NCBI GenBank assembly: GCA_041687435.1
Contig: JAWLBX010000004.1
Coordinates: forward strand, 169,121 to 233,120
DNA: 64,000 bases
Reading direction: 5' to 3'
Source of the DNA: JACKII01 sp041687435
GTDB lineage: Bacteria > Pseudomonadota > Alphaproteobacteria > Bin95
Shown: piece after piece, positions 18,304-26,380 of the stretch
How positions within the stretch are numbered: the first letter of the stretch is position 1
Layout of the letters: every line of letters begins with the position of its first letter
The notes under the pieces: generated by a model
Seen by the model: only the letters and a program-made list of their open reading frames with translations
The model's database searches: none
Told to the model about the DNA's origin: nothing
Position numbers and translations under genes: made by a program

Positions 18304-18777
18304 TCAGTCCTGAAGGTACATCCGCACGATGGTATCCGGGTCGTTGACCGATCCGTTCATCGCTGGCGAGCCCTTCTTGATCTGGTCGATATGCTCCATA
18401 CCCGCGGTCACTTGGCCCCAAACGGTGTACTGACCGTCCAGGTGCGGCGAGCGGTCGAACATGATGAAAAACTGGCTGTCTGCGCTGTTCGGGCTCTGCG
18501 CGCGCGCCATGCCGAGCGTTCCACGCTCGAACGGTGCCTTGGTGAATTCCGCATCCAGGTTCTGACCGGAGCCGCCAGTGCCATCGCCACGCGGGTCTCC
18601 GGTCTGGGCCATGAAGCCGTCAATGACCCGGTGGAATTTCAGGCCGTCATAGAAACCTTCGCTGGCCAATTGCTTGATGCGTGCAACGTGCTTCGGTGCC
18701 AGGTCGGGCCGAAGTTCGATCACCACATTGCCGGTGCGCAGTTCCAGGATCAGGGTATTGCTGGCGGATTCGCTCAT
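18304..18777 (-). CDS. Cyclophilin-type peptidyl-prolyl cis-trans isomerase
   Basis: 157 residues starting MSESASNTLILELRTG at ATG 18777. Cyclophilin core: FHRVIDGFMAQTGDPRGDGTGG holds the catalytic Arg and Gln. Next come GTLGMARAQSPNSADSQFFI, and FDRSPHLDGQYTVWGQVTAGM, with Leu then Asp then Tyr where Trp is common in eukaryotic forms. No signal peptide is evident, so it is a cytoplasmic PpiB-like enzyme. The frame extends to 18849 without a start of comparable quality. Confidence 0.88.
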   Translation of the reverse strand: MSESASNTLILELRTGNVVIELRPDLAPKHVARIKQLASEGFYDGLKFHRVIDGFMAQTGDPRGDGTGGSGQNLDAEFTKAPFERGTLGMARAQSPNSADSQFFIMFDRSPHLDGQYTVWGQVTAGMEHIDQIKKGSPAMNGSVNDPDTIVRMYLQD

Positions 18778-18845
18778 AGGGGGGGGTGTCCATCTGGGAA
18801 AAATCGGCGCCACCCTAGCCGGGGCGCGGCGACGATACAACTGCC

Positions 18846-19496
18846 TCACCAGCCCTGCAGCACTGCGCCCAGCGCTCGCGCCAAGGCTGCTTGGCTCGGC
18901 TCAACCACCGGCAGGCCGGTCGCTTCGGCCAGCGGCGCGCGCTGGTCGGCCATGCCGGCGCAGCCGAGGATCAGCACGTCGGCTCCGTTTTCGTCCCGCA
19001 GGCGCTGGCCGGCCTCTATCATCGCTGCCCGCGTCCTGGTGCTATCTGCCAGTTCCGGCACCTCCAGCCCGATGGAGCGGCTGGCGGCATAGCGTGCGTC
19101 CAGGCCATAGGCCCGCACTGTCCGCCGCTGCCGCGCGATGGAGGAAGGAAGGATGGCGATCATGCCGAACCGCTCCCCCAGGCTCAGCGCAGCGGCCATG
19201 CCGGCCTCGGCAATGCCGAACACGGGCCGCCCGGTGCGCTCGCGCAGGGATTGCACGCCGGGGTCGGAGAAACAGGCGACGACATAGGCATCCGCCGGCT
19301 CGCGCTGGCAGATGGCGTGCAGGTGCGGGATCACCGCGTCGCTGTCGGCTTGGCTCTGAATGCCGGGCGGGCCTTTGCGGTTTGTCAGGCAATCGACTGC
19401 CGGTCCGCCGGGCAGACGGAACGGCGCCGCTGCCCGGTCAATCGCGGCGGTGCAGGTCTCGGTTGCATTCGGATTGAGCACCAGGATACGGCTCAT
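18846..19496 (-). CDS. Aspartate/glutamate/hydantoin racemase family protein
   Basis: 216-residue member of the Asp/Glu/hydantoin racemase fold. MSRILVLNPNATE at the N-terminus and VVACFSDPGVQSLRERTGRPVFGIAEAGM are characteristic. The two-base mechanism needs two Cys: the first is in VACFSDPG (about residue 85) and the second in LGCAGMADQ (about 180), both present. Substrate may be a 5-substituted hydantoin, in keeping with the HyuA-type and N-carbamoylase genes elsewhere in the window, but allantoin or amino-acid racemase activity is equally possible. Confidence 0.8.
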   Translation of the reverse strand: MSRILVLNPNATETCTAAIDRAAAPFRLPGGPAVDCLTNRKGPPGIQSQADSDAVIPHLHAICQREPADAYVVACFSDPGVQSLRERTGRPVFGIAEAGMAAALSLGERFGMIAILPSSIARQRRTVRAYGLDARYAASRSIGLEVPELADSTRTRAAMIEAGQRLRDENGADVLILGCAGMADQRAPLAEATGLPVVEPSQAALARALGAVLQGW

Positions 19497-19577
19497 GGTG
19501 GTTCAGCCTCTTGGTTGGCGTTTGGCCTGCCGATCATCGCATGTTCCCGGCGTATACTGCCAGAGTGGTGGTGCAGC

Positions 19578-19603
19578 ATTTGACTTGTCTCAATGATTTG
19601 ACT
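19578..19603. promoter_or_regulatory. direct repeat ATTTGACT x2 upstream of the YeeE/YedE pair
   Basis: ATTTGACT occurs at 19578-19585 and again at 19596-19603 (18-bp period, about 1.7 helical turns), 50-75 bp before the permease start in a divergent intergenic region. Either copy also offers a TTGACT -35 hexamer. Could be a tandem operator or a chance repeat. Confidence 0.3.
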
Positions 19604-19653
19604 GGCACTTGTCGCTAAGAATTCATCTTCAATCCATTTATGCGAGGTGTGTC

Positions 19654-20214
19654 ATGCCTTTGTCCTGGCGTACCGGCGGGCTTCTGCTCGGTCTGGTCTT
19701 TTTTGCGGCGGTGGCGTTGGTCAAGCCCATCGGGGTTTCTACCCAATTCGTCATCTTTGACGGTATTGTCTGGGATGCCGTGCAGCCCACCGTGGTCGAG
19801 CCATCGACCGAGGCGACAGGCGGCTATGCCAGCCCTAACGCCTATCTCAATAAAAGTGGGGGCAAGTATGCCAGCAATATCGCCAACCCTTGGAATTATA
19901 GCTTCGTCTTTGTCCTCGCCATGATTGGCGGGGCGGCCCTATCTGCGATGCTGCGCGGCTGGCCGACACGGGCGCAGCGCACCATGCCGGAACTCTGGCG
20001 CGCGAATTATGGTGATTCGCCGGGCAAGCGTTATGCGATGGTCTTTATCGCGGGCGTTCTGGTACTTTATGGCGCGCGCATGGCTGGCGGCTGCACCAGC
20101 GGTCACATGATGAGCGGCACGATGCAAACCGCGGTCAGCGCCTTTCTGTTCATGGCTGGCGCCTTCGGTGCAGGCATTCCCATTGCTGTGCTGATGTTCC
20201 CGAAGGAGGACTGA
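19654..20214 (+). CDS. YeeE/YedE family permease, N-terminal-half subunit
   Basis: 186-residue inner-membrane protein of the YeeE/YedE (DUF395, sulfur transport) family. Four hydrophobic segments; the signature GARMAGGCTSGHMMSG carries the conserved Cys that relays thiosulfate-like sulfur in TsuA/YeeE. The ATG at 19654 (MPLSWRTGG, GAGG upstream) is preferred to a TTG at 19609. In full-length YeeE both halves are on one chain; here the second half is the next gene, 4 bp away. Transported species (thiosulfate, sulfide, persulfide, or possibly a selenium species) is inferred only. Confidence 0.82.
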   Translation: MPLSWRTGGLLLGLVFFAAVALVKPIGVSTQFVIFDGIVWDAVQPTVVEPSTEATGGYASPNAYLNKSGGKYASNIANPWNYSFVFVLAMIGGAALSAMLRGWPTRAQRTMPELWRANYGDSPGKRYAMVFIAGVLVLYGARMAGGCTSGHMMSGTMQTAVSAFLFMAGAFGAGIPIAVLMFPKED

Positions 20215-20218
20215 TCTT

Positions 20219-20803
20219 ATGGAAACCCTTATTCTCGCTATCGTTATCGGCGCGGCCTTCGGTTTCACGCTCGACCGGGTCGGCGCGACCAATCCGAACC
20301 TAATCATCGGGATGTTGCGGCTCTCGAACATGCACCTGATGAAGACGATCCTGTTGGCGGTGGCCGTTGGCACCCTGCTGCTGTTCGGCGGGTTAATGCT
20401 GGGATTGCTGAATCCCGGGCACCTGGGGGTCAAGGACGCCTATATCGGCGTGATTGTTGGCGGTGTTCTGCTGGGCGCAGGCTTTGCCATTGCCGGATAT
20501 TGCCCCGGTACAGGCCTCACCGCTGCCGCGACTGGGCGCAAGGATGCACTGTGGTTCGTGCTGGGCGGGCTGGTTGGTGCGGCGGCCTACATGCTGACCT
20601 TTGCCGCGGTCGAAGGCACCGGGCTGCTTGCCACGATTGCCGGCGGCAAGGCCACATTGGGTACGGTTGCCGGCACCTCCTACCCCGCGCTTTGGCCGGA
20701 CGTTCCTGGCGAATGGCTGGGGCTTGCCCTGGCGGTGGTGTTGGGCGCGGTAGCATTTCTGCTGCCGATGCGCCTGCGCGGCGGCGGTGGCAAGGCGCGC
20801 TAG
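20219..20803 (+). CDS. YeeE/YedE family permease, C-terminal-half subunit
   Basis: 194-residue membrane protein completing the pair. The signature FAIAGYCPGTGLTAAATGRKDA carries the second conserved Cys of the family. About five or six hydrophobic stretches. The gap to the first gene is 4 bp, so they are an operon and presumably assemble as one pore. No sulfurtransferase, TusA or rhodanese gene is adjacent, so linkage to a specific sulfur pathway is not visible here. Confidence 0.82.
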   Translation: METLILAIVIGAAFGFTLDRVGATNPNLIIGMLRLSNMHLMKTILLAVAVGTLLLFGGLMLGLLNPGHLGVKDAYIGVIVGGVLLGAGFAIAGYCPGTGLTAAATGRKDALWFVLGGLVGAAAYMLTFAAVEGTGLLATIAGGKATLGTVAGTSYPALWPDVPGEWLGLALAVVLGAVAFLLPMRLRGGGGKAR

Positions 20804-20934
20804 GCTCAAAGCCGGTGTCCAGATTATCCGGTGGGCACCGGCTTCCAATCCCGAAACGGTCATGCGCAGGCTTCTCGCCGGCGCGCAAATAGGGCAGGGT
20901 GTGGGCCCCGGCAATAACGGCATGAGGTTCCTGC

Positions 20935-22536
20935 GTGCCCCCACAACCCAAGACCGCGAAACCGAAAAAGAAGGCGGAAAAACCCCGCCTGACCGTCCGC
21001 AACGCGCGGATGACCGACGTGGACGGCATCGTAGCGCTCAGCCGCAAGATCTATAAGGGCGACATGGCGACGACGCCGCAATGCGTGCGCGGCAATATCA
21101 ACATCTTCCCCGAAGGCCAGTTCGTCGTCGAACTGGGCGATCAGATCGTCGGCCATGCCGCCACGTTCATCATTTCCGGCGAGATCGCCCTCAAGCCGCA
21201 TTCCTGGTCGGAAATCACCGGCAATGGCTACGCATCCCGGCACGATGCGAATGGCGATTACCTTTATGGCATGGAGGTCGCCGTCGATCCGGATACCCGC
21301 CGGTCGCGCATCGGCCAGCGCCTCTACAACGCCCGGCGCGAGCTGTGCGAATACTGGGAGCTGAAGGGCATCGTCTTCGGCGGCCGCCTGCCCGGCTATG
21401 GCCGCGCACGCGCCAAGGTCGGCTCTCCGGAGGAGTATCTGGAGCAGGTCCAGGAAAAGAAAATCCGCGACCAGGTGCTTAACTTCCAGCTTGCCAACGG
21501 CTTTGAAGTCATCGGCGTGCTCCAGAACTATCTGCCGGAGGACCGGCAGTCCGGCGGCGTTGCCAGCCACATGCTCTGGCGCAACCCGCTGGTGATGGAG
21601 GCGGAAAAGGCGCGCGCCTCGCAGCCCATGGGCCGGCTGCCGGAAAGCGTGCGGGTTGCGGCGGTCCAATTTCAAATGCGGCAGATCAGCGACATCCAGG
21701 CGTTCGAGGATCAGGTCGAATATTTTGTCGATGTCGCCAGCGACTACCGCTCGGATTTCGTTGTTTTCCCCGAACTGTTCACCCTGCAATTGCTCGCCGC
21801 CGAGAAAAAGCCGCTTGGGCCGCTGGAAGGTGTCGCGAAGGTCGCGGAATACACCGAGCGGTTCCGCGAGTTCATGAGCGCCCTCGCGGTGCGGTACAAC
21901 GTCAACATCATCGGCGGCTCGCATCCAACCCTTCAGGCCGACGAGAGCATCCGCAATACCGGCTATGTCTTCCTTCGCGACGGCGGCACCTACATTCAGG
22001 ACAAACTGCACCCCACGCCGGCGGAACGCTATTGGTGGAACATCAAGGGTGGCGAGCGGCTGGAGGCGATCAATACCGACTGCGGCCCCGTCGGCGTTCT
22101 GGTCTGCTATGACTGCGAATTCCCGGAGGTGGCCCGCAACCTGGTCGACCAGGGCGCACTGATCCTGTTCGTTCCGTTCTCCAGCGACGAGCGGCGGGGT
22201 TATTACCGCGTGCGCTACTGCTGTCATGCCCGTGCGGTTGAAAACCAAGTCTATGTCGTCATGTCCGGCGTCGTCGGCAACCTGCCGCATGTGGAGAACA
22301 TGGACATTCATTACGCCGAAAGCTGCGTCCTGACCCCCTGCGACTTCCCCTTCGCGCGCGATGGCGTGGCCGCGGACAGCGGCGCAAATACGGAGATGAT
22401 TGCGTTTGCTGACCTGCGCTTCTCCGACCTGTTCGTCAGCCGCAACCAGGGCACAGTGCAGCAGTTGAAGGATCGGCGCTTCGACCTCTACCGCGTCGGT
22501 TGGCAGGGCGGCAGGCGGCGGCGGAGCGCGGGGTAG
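20935..22536 (+). CDS. GNAT acetyltransferase - carbon-nitrogen hydrolase fusion
   Basis: 533 residues. Domain 1 (about 18-215) is GNAT-like: LTVRNARMTDVDGIVALSRKIY and VAVDPDTRRSRIGQRLYNARRELCE (acetyl-CoA loop, here R-x-x-x-I-G). Domain 2 (about 238-520) is a nitrilase-superfamily amidase with Glu in VVFPELF, Lys in QDKLHPTPAE and Cys in LVCYDCEFPEVAR, so the E-K-C triad is intact. The same architecture is known from B. subtilis YhcX and relatives; the substrate is unknown there too. It starts with GTG at 20935 after a Lys/Pro-rich leader. Confidence 0.85.
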   Translation: MPPQPKTAKPKKKAEKPRLTVRNARMTDVDGIVALSRKIYKGDMATTPQCVRGNINIFPEGQFVVELGDQIVGHAATFIISGEIALKPHSWSEITGNGYASRHDANGDYLYGMEVAVDPDTRRSRIGQRLYNARRELCEYWELKGIVFGGRLPGYGRARAKVGSPEEYLEQVQEKKIRDQVLNFQLANGFEVIGVLQNYLPEDRQSGGVASHMLWRNPLVMEAEKARASQPMGRLPESVRVAAVQFQMRQISDIQAFEDQVEYFVDVASDYRSDFVVFPELFTLQLLAAEKKPLGPLEGVAKVAEYTERFREFMSALAVRYNVNIIGGSHPTLQADESIRNTGYVFLRDGGTYIQDKLHPTPAERYWWNIKGGERLEAINTDCGPVGVLVCYDCEFPEVARNLVDQGALILFVPFSSDERRGYYRVRYCCHARAVENQVYVVMSGVVGNLPHVENMDIHYAESCVLTPCDFPFARDGVAADSGANTEMIAFADLRFSDLFVSRNQGTVQQLKDRRFDLYRVGWQGGRRRRSAG

Positions 22537-22619
22537 AAGGTTGTTGTCGTTGACGCACCGGTTCCGCCGCGCAACCATGGGGCCAATCACAAGCGCATCA
22601 TCCTGAGGAATGCCCGTTC

Positions 22620-24236
22620 ATGTCCAAGCTCGCCGGTAAGACGGCCATCATCACTGGTGCCGCCCGGGGTATCGGTGCGGCCGCCGCCCGCCTGTTCGCC
22701 GCCGAAGGCGCCAATCTCATGCTGGCCGATGTTCTGGAGGAGCCGCTCCGGCAACTTGCCGGCGAGATTGGCGGGCAGGCTGCCACCTGTCTGACCGACG
22801 TGACGGACGAGGCGGCGGTGAAGAACCTGGTCGATCAGGCCGTGGCGCGGTTCGGCAGTGTTGATATCGCCCTGCTGAATGCGGGCATTGAGGGTAAGCT
22901 CGACCCGATTGTCGACTATGACCCGGCGATGTTCGACAAGGTGATGGCCGTGAACGTTCGCGGCGTCTGGCTGGGGCTGAAATATGCGATGAAGGCAATG
23001 CAGGCGAAGGGGGGCTCGATCGTAATCACCTCCTCGACCTCCGGCATTCGGGCCACGCCGCGGATGTCTGCCTACACCGCCTCCAAGCATGCCGCCGTGG
23101 GCCTGATGCGGTCGGCGGCGATCGAGGGGGCGGAGCACAATATCCGCGTCAATTCGGTCAACCCGTCACCGATCGAAACGCCGATGATGGCCTCGTTGGA
23201 GAGCATGCATGGCGTCGCGGGTCGGAACGACCAGCCGCTCGCCGGCGCGACCCCGCTGAAGCGCTACGGCAAGCCGGAGGAGGTGGCGCAGATGATGCTG
23301 TTCCTCGCCTCCGACGACAGCAGTTTCTGCACTGGCGGGGTCTACATGGTCGATGGCGGTGTATCCGCCGGCCGTACGGTAGGGGGGAAGAGTATGTTGC
23401 CAGATCCATCCGGCAAGGCCACCCGTGACGAAAGCGAGTTGGTGCCGGGGTTTGAATTCGCCCCGTGGACCTTCGCACTCGATGCCGATTATCAGGCCCG
23501 CAAGCTCGGCTGCTGCGGTATCGACCCTGCGATCTGGGGCGATTGCCTCGACCCCAGCCACTTTGCGCTGCTGACCATCCGCCATGTTCACCGCGACGGT
23601 TTCTCCATCAATGGCAGCGTGCACATGATCCAGCGCTACCGCCAGCATGCGCCGGTGAAGATCGGTGAGGAAATCACGCTGCGCGGCCGGATCACCGGGA
23701 TCGAACCGGCGCCGCGGGGCACGCTCATGCATGCGGGCTTCGAGGTTGTGCGCGCCGATGGCTCCGTCGCGATGGAGTTGAGCCGCACAAGCGTGCGCAT
23801 GCATCAGGATGGCGAGCGCAAGGGGCCGGCTTCCGGCGGAAAGCAGGCCGCCGCTGCCGAAAATCCCGACGCGCCAGCCATGGGCCTGCCCGTGATCGGT
23901 GAACGGCAGTTGACGCCGGACGGTGTCGGCAATTTCTCCGACGACAAGATGAACCGCATCCATGACGATCCGGAAGTGGCCCGCCAGTTCGGCTTCCGCG
24001 CCCCCATCGCCGCCGGCATCATGGGCTCGCACATCCTGATGGAGGCGCTGGTGAAGGATGGCGGCGGCCCGCCGCAGCAACTGGAAATGGAAGTCCGCTT
24101 CCGCCGCCCGATGTTCTGGGACGACCTCCTGACCGTCCACGGCGAGCGCACCAACGGCTACCTCTCGCGCATTGCTCTGATGAAACCGGAGGGCAAGCCG
24201 GCGTGCTTCGGTCTGGTGGAACGGGTGATCTACTAG
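22620..24236 (+). CDS. Short-chain dehydrogenase fused to a MaoC-like hotdog domain
   Basis: 538-residue continuous frame. Residues 1-257 are a complete SDR: TGAARGIG (13-20), LNAGI (86-90), the Tyr/Lys pair in YTASK (152-156), and the typical SDR ending VYMVDGGVSAG. From about M259 a second part has hotdog-fold character: SINGSVHMIQRYRQHAPVKIGEEITLRGRI, then NRIHDDPEVARQFGFRAPIAAGIMGS, which resembles the MaoC hydratase D-x-x-x-x-H region (the N-R-I-H-D-D stretch). Plausible roles are dehydrogenation and (de)hydration of a beta-hydroxyacyl-CoA on one chain, as in peroxisomal MFE-2-like logic, but substrate and order are unproven. The two parts could also be two genes whose stop was lost. Confidence 0.78.
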   Translation: MSKLAGKTAIITGAARGIGAAAARLFAAEGANLMLADVLEEPLRQLAGEIGGQAATCLTDVTDEAAVKNLVDQAVARFGSVDIALLNAGIEGKLDPIVDYDPAMFDKVMAVNVRGVWLGLKYAMKAMQAKGGSIVITSSTSGIRATPRMSAYTASKHAAVGLMRSAAIEGAEHNIRVNSVNPSPIETPMMASLESMHGVAGRNDQPLAGATPLKRYGKPEEVAQMMLFLASDDSSFCTGGVYMVDGGVSAGRTVGGKSMLPDPSGKATRDESELVPGFEFAPWTFALDADYQARKLGCCGIDPAIWGDCLDPSHFALLTIRHVHRDGFSINGSVHMIQRYRQHAPVKIGEEITLRGRITGIEPAPRGTLMHAGFEVVRADGSVAMELSRTSVRMHQDGERKGPASGGKQAAAAENPDAPAMGLPVIGERQLTPDGVGNFSDDKMNRIHDDPEVARQFGFRAPIAAGIMGSHILMEALVKDGGGPPQQLEMEVRFRRPMFWDDLLTVHGERTNGYLSRIALMKPEGKPACFGLVERVIY

Positions 24237-24261
24237 CCGCGGTCGCCCGTGCCGAGCCGCT

Positions 24262-24286
24262 TCACCCTGACCCTGTCGAAGGGTGA
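24262..24286. repeat. dispersed palindromic repeat (CCTGTCGAAGGGTGA type), copy 1
   Basis: TCACCCT (24262-24268) pairs with AGGGTGA (24280-24286) around the CCTGTCGA core. The same core occurs twice in inverted order at 36370-36436. It is a REP-like intergenic element seen in many alphaproteobacteria. Confidence 0.6.
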
Positions 24287-24340
24287 GGAATGCAAAAAAA
24301 TCTTCAACAAGGTTAAGGTTAAACAAGAGGAAATGCGCAA

Positions 24341-25135
24341 ATGAACAGACTAGATGGGAAAATCGCCCTCATCTCCGGTGCCTCCCGCGGCATCGGCGCC
24401 AAGACGGCGGAATTGATGGTTGCCGCCGGTGCCAAGGTCATCGTCGCCGACGTGCTCGACGATCTGGGCCAGGAAACGGCCAAGACGCTGGGCGACGCTG
24501 CGGCCTACATCCATCTGGATGTGACGAAGGAGGCCGACTGGCGCGCCGCGGTCGATCTGGCAGAGACACGGTTCGGTGGGCTGGATGTGCTCTGCAACAA
24601 TGCCGGCATCTTCACCGGCCTCGGCATTGACGAGGTGACCTTGGACGATTGGAACAAGCTGGTTGGTGTCAACATGACCGGCGTTTTCCTCGGCACCAAG
24701 CTGTGTGCCGATGCGCTGGCAGCGCGTGGCGAGAACAGTGCGCACGGTTCCGCCATTGTCAACACGTCCTCTATTGCCGGTCTGGTCGGCTCGCAGCTCG
24801 ATCCGCTCTATTCGATGACCAAGGGCGGCGTGGCGCTGTTCACAAAGTCAACCGCGCTCTATTTCAGCCGCAAGGGCCAGCGGGTGCGCTGCAACTCCAT
24901 CCATCCGGGCGTGATCGACACCGACATGGGCGCGCAGACCTATGAGGCGCGGGCGCAGAAGCAGGGGCTGAACGATCCGGCCAAGGCCCGCGAGTTCTCC
25001 GCCAAGATGCACCCCATCGGCCGCCTCGGCGTGGCCGAGGATATCGCCAAGGGCATCCTGTTCCTGGCCAGCGACGACAGCGGCTTCATGACCGGCGCCG
25101 GGCTAGTCGTCGATGGCGGCATCACCGCGCAATAG
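24341..25135 (+). CDS. SDR family NAD(P)-dependent oxidoreductase
   Basis: 264 residues, classical SDR. SGASRGIG (12-19) and D-x-x-D for the cofactor, NNAGIF, the catalytic Ser in VNTSSIAGLVG, Tyr-x-x-x-Lys in LYSMTKGGV, and a C-terminal GLVVDGGITAQ. D-rich VADVLDD after beta-2 favours NAD. It follows the SDR-hotdog gene with a repeat between them, so it may share a pathway with it, though it has its own AGAGG-type ribosome site (24326-24331). Substrate unknown. Confidence 0.85.
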   Translation: MNRLDGKIALISGASRGIGAKTAELMVAAGAKVIVADVLDDLGQETAKTLGDAAAYIHLDVTKEADWRAAVDLAETRFGGLDVLCNNAGIFTGLGIDEVTLDDWNKLVGVNMTGVFLGTKLCADALAARGENSAHGSAIVNTSSIAGLVGSQLDPLYSMTKGGVALFTKSTALYFSRKGQRVRCNSIHPGVIDTDMGAQTYEARAQKQGLNDPAKAREFSAKMHPIGRLGVAEDIAKGILFLASDDSGFMTGAGLVVDGGITAQ

Positions 25136-25246
25136 CAGCATGAGCGAACCGGCCCGCCAGTCACGCGGGCCGGGTTTGCCATTGTGGCGGCGTTCGGAAT
25201 CGCCGAGCCTGATGGCAGAACTACGAAATCCGGGAGAGTTGAAGCC

Positions 25247-25618
25247 GTGGATGTGATCCTGCTGCCGTTTCGGCGCTATTTCGAGTTTTCAGGCCGGTCG
25301 CGGCGGCTCGAATTCGGGGTGTTCATCCTGTTCAATTTCGCCATGTCGGTCGTTCTGAGCGCGGTCGACATGCAACTCGCCCTATTGCCGATGCACGGTC
25401 CGGGCGGGGTGTTAAGCGGGCTCTACGGCTTGTTCATCATCATCCCAGGCATCGCCCTCGGCGTGCGCCGTTTGCACGACATGAACGCTTCCGGCTGGTG
25501 GTATTTGCTGACGTTGGTGCCGATTGCGAACTTCATATTGTTCCTGGTCTTGCTGTTCAAATCGGGGAGCGAGGGACCGAACCTCTACGGGCCGGACCCA
25601 AAGGAACCAGCGTTTTAA
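25247..25618 (+). CDS. DUF805 family small membrane protein
   Basis: 123 residues from a GTG at 25247, preceded by GGGAGAG (25232-25238). The N-terminal FRRYFEFSGRSRRLEFGVFILFNF and ALGVRRLHDMNASGWWYLL are the conserved blocks of DUF805, with four hydrophobic segments, ending EGPNLYGPDP. Function of the family is not established. The frame is open from 25184 but the preceding 21 codons have no family resemblance. Convergent with the next gene. Confidence 0.8.
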   Translation: MDVILLPFRRYFEFSGRSRRLEFGVFILFNFAMSVVLSAVDMQLALLPMHGPGGVLSGLYGLFIIIPGIALGVRRLHDMNASGWWYLLTLVPIANFILFLVLLFKSGSEGPNLYGPDPKEPAF

Positions 25619-25653
25619 GGCGGCACCGGCTGCTCATGGTCCTTGCGGAAACA

Positions 25654-26229
25654 TCAATGCCCGCGTTCGCCCAGACGCTGCATTTCCGCCAGCCAGCCCT
25701 GACGGGTCCGCGTGTCGGCCTCGCCCACCATGCCGTGGAGCGTTTCGCGCACCGGGCTGATGCCGCAGAATTTCAGGATGTTGCGTTCCAGGCTTTTCAG
25801 GCTGTGGGCGCCGTAGTACCAGCGATAGGCCAGCGCCGGCATGCCCATCGTCACCACCACCCGCGCCGACCGTCCCTTTAGCCGTCCCGCAGGCCATTTG
25901 CCGGTGTAGTCCATGGCAAAGTTGGGCCGCAGCGCCTGTTCCAGCAGCGCCTTCAACGCGGCGGGCATGGTGCCGAGCCATAGCGGATAGATCAGCACCC
26001 AATGCTCCGCCCACTCCATGGCCTCCTGGGTTTGGATTGCGGCGGGCGGCGGTGTTGTCTCGTGGAATTCGCCTTCGGAGCGGAGCAGCGGCAATTCCAT
26101 GTTGCCGACCGCCAGGCTCCGCACCTCGTGGCCTCCGGCCTCCGCGCCTTCGGCATAGGCCGTTGCCAGCGCGTGGCAGAGCCGTTCGGGCGCAGGGTCC
26201 GGGTGCCCGTTCAGGACGAAAATACGCAT
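25654..26229 (-). CDS. NAD(P)H dehydrogenase (quinone)/flavodoxin-fold family protein
   Basis: 191-residue protein of the YheR/KefF/MdaB-like flavodoxin fold. MRIFVLNGHPDPAPERLCHALATAYAEGA is the FMN phosphate-binding N-terminus, IYPLWLGTMPAALKALLEQALRPNFAMDY the middle block, and GAHSLKSLERNILKFCGI precedes the C-terminal helix. The start at 26229 sits on this N-terminus. It is divergent from the ThDP enzyme at 26381. KefF-type quinone reductases activate Kef antiporters, but the Kef gene here is 31 kb away, so no link is claimed. Confidence 0.82.
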   Translation of the reverse strand: MRIFVLNGHPDPAPERLCHALATAYAEGAEAGGHEVRSLAVGNMELPLLRSEGEFHETTPPPAAIQTQEAMEWAEHWVLIYPLWLGTMPAALKALLEQALRPNFAMDYTGKWPAGRLKGRSARVVVTMGMPALAYRWYYGAHSLKSLERNILKFCGISPVRETLHGMVGEADTRTRQGWLAEMQRLGERGH

Positions 26230-26380
26230 GGGGGAGGGCTCCTTGGCGTCCTGGGATCGATCTGACCGCCATATGGCATTCCCGCGCTGCCGTACAATGG
26301 AAGAGGTCTTGACCCGCTGGCACTCGCAGCCGACAACCGCAGCACGAAACAGCATCCGCGCAGGAAGGATTGACAAGCCC

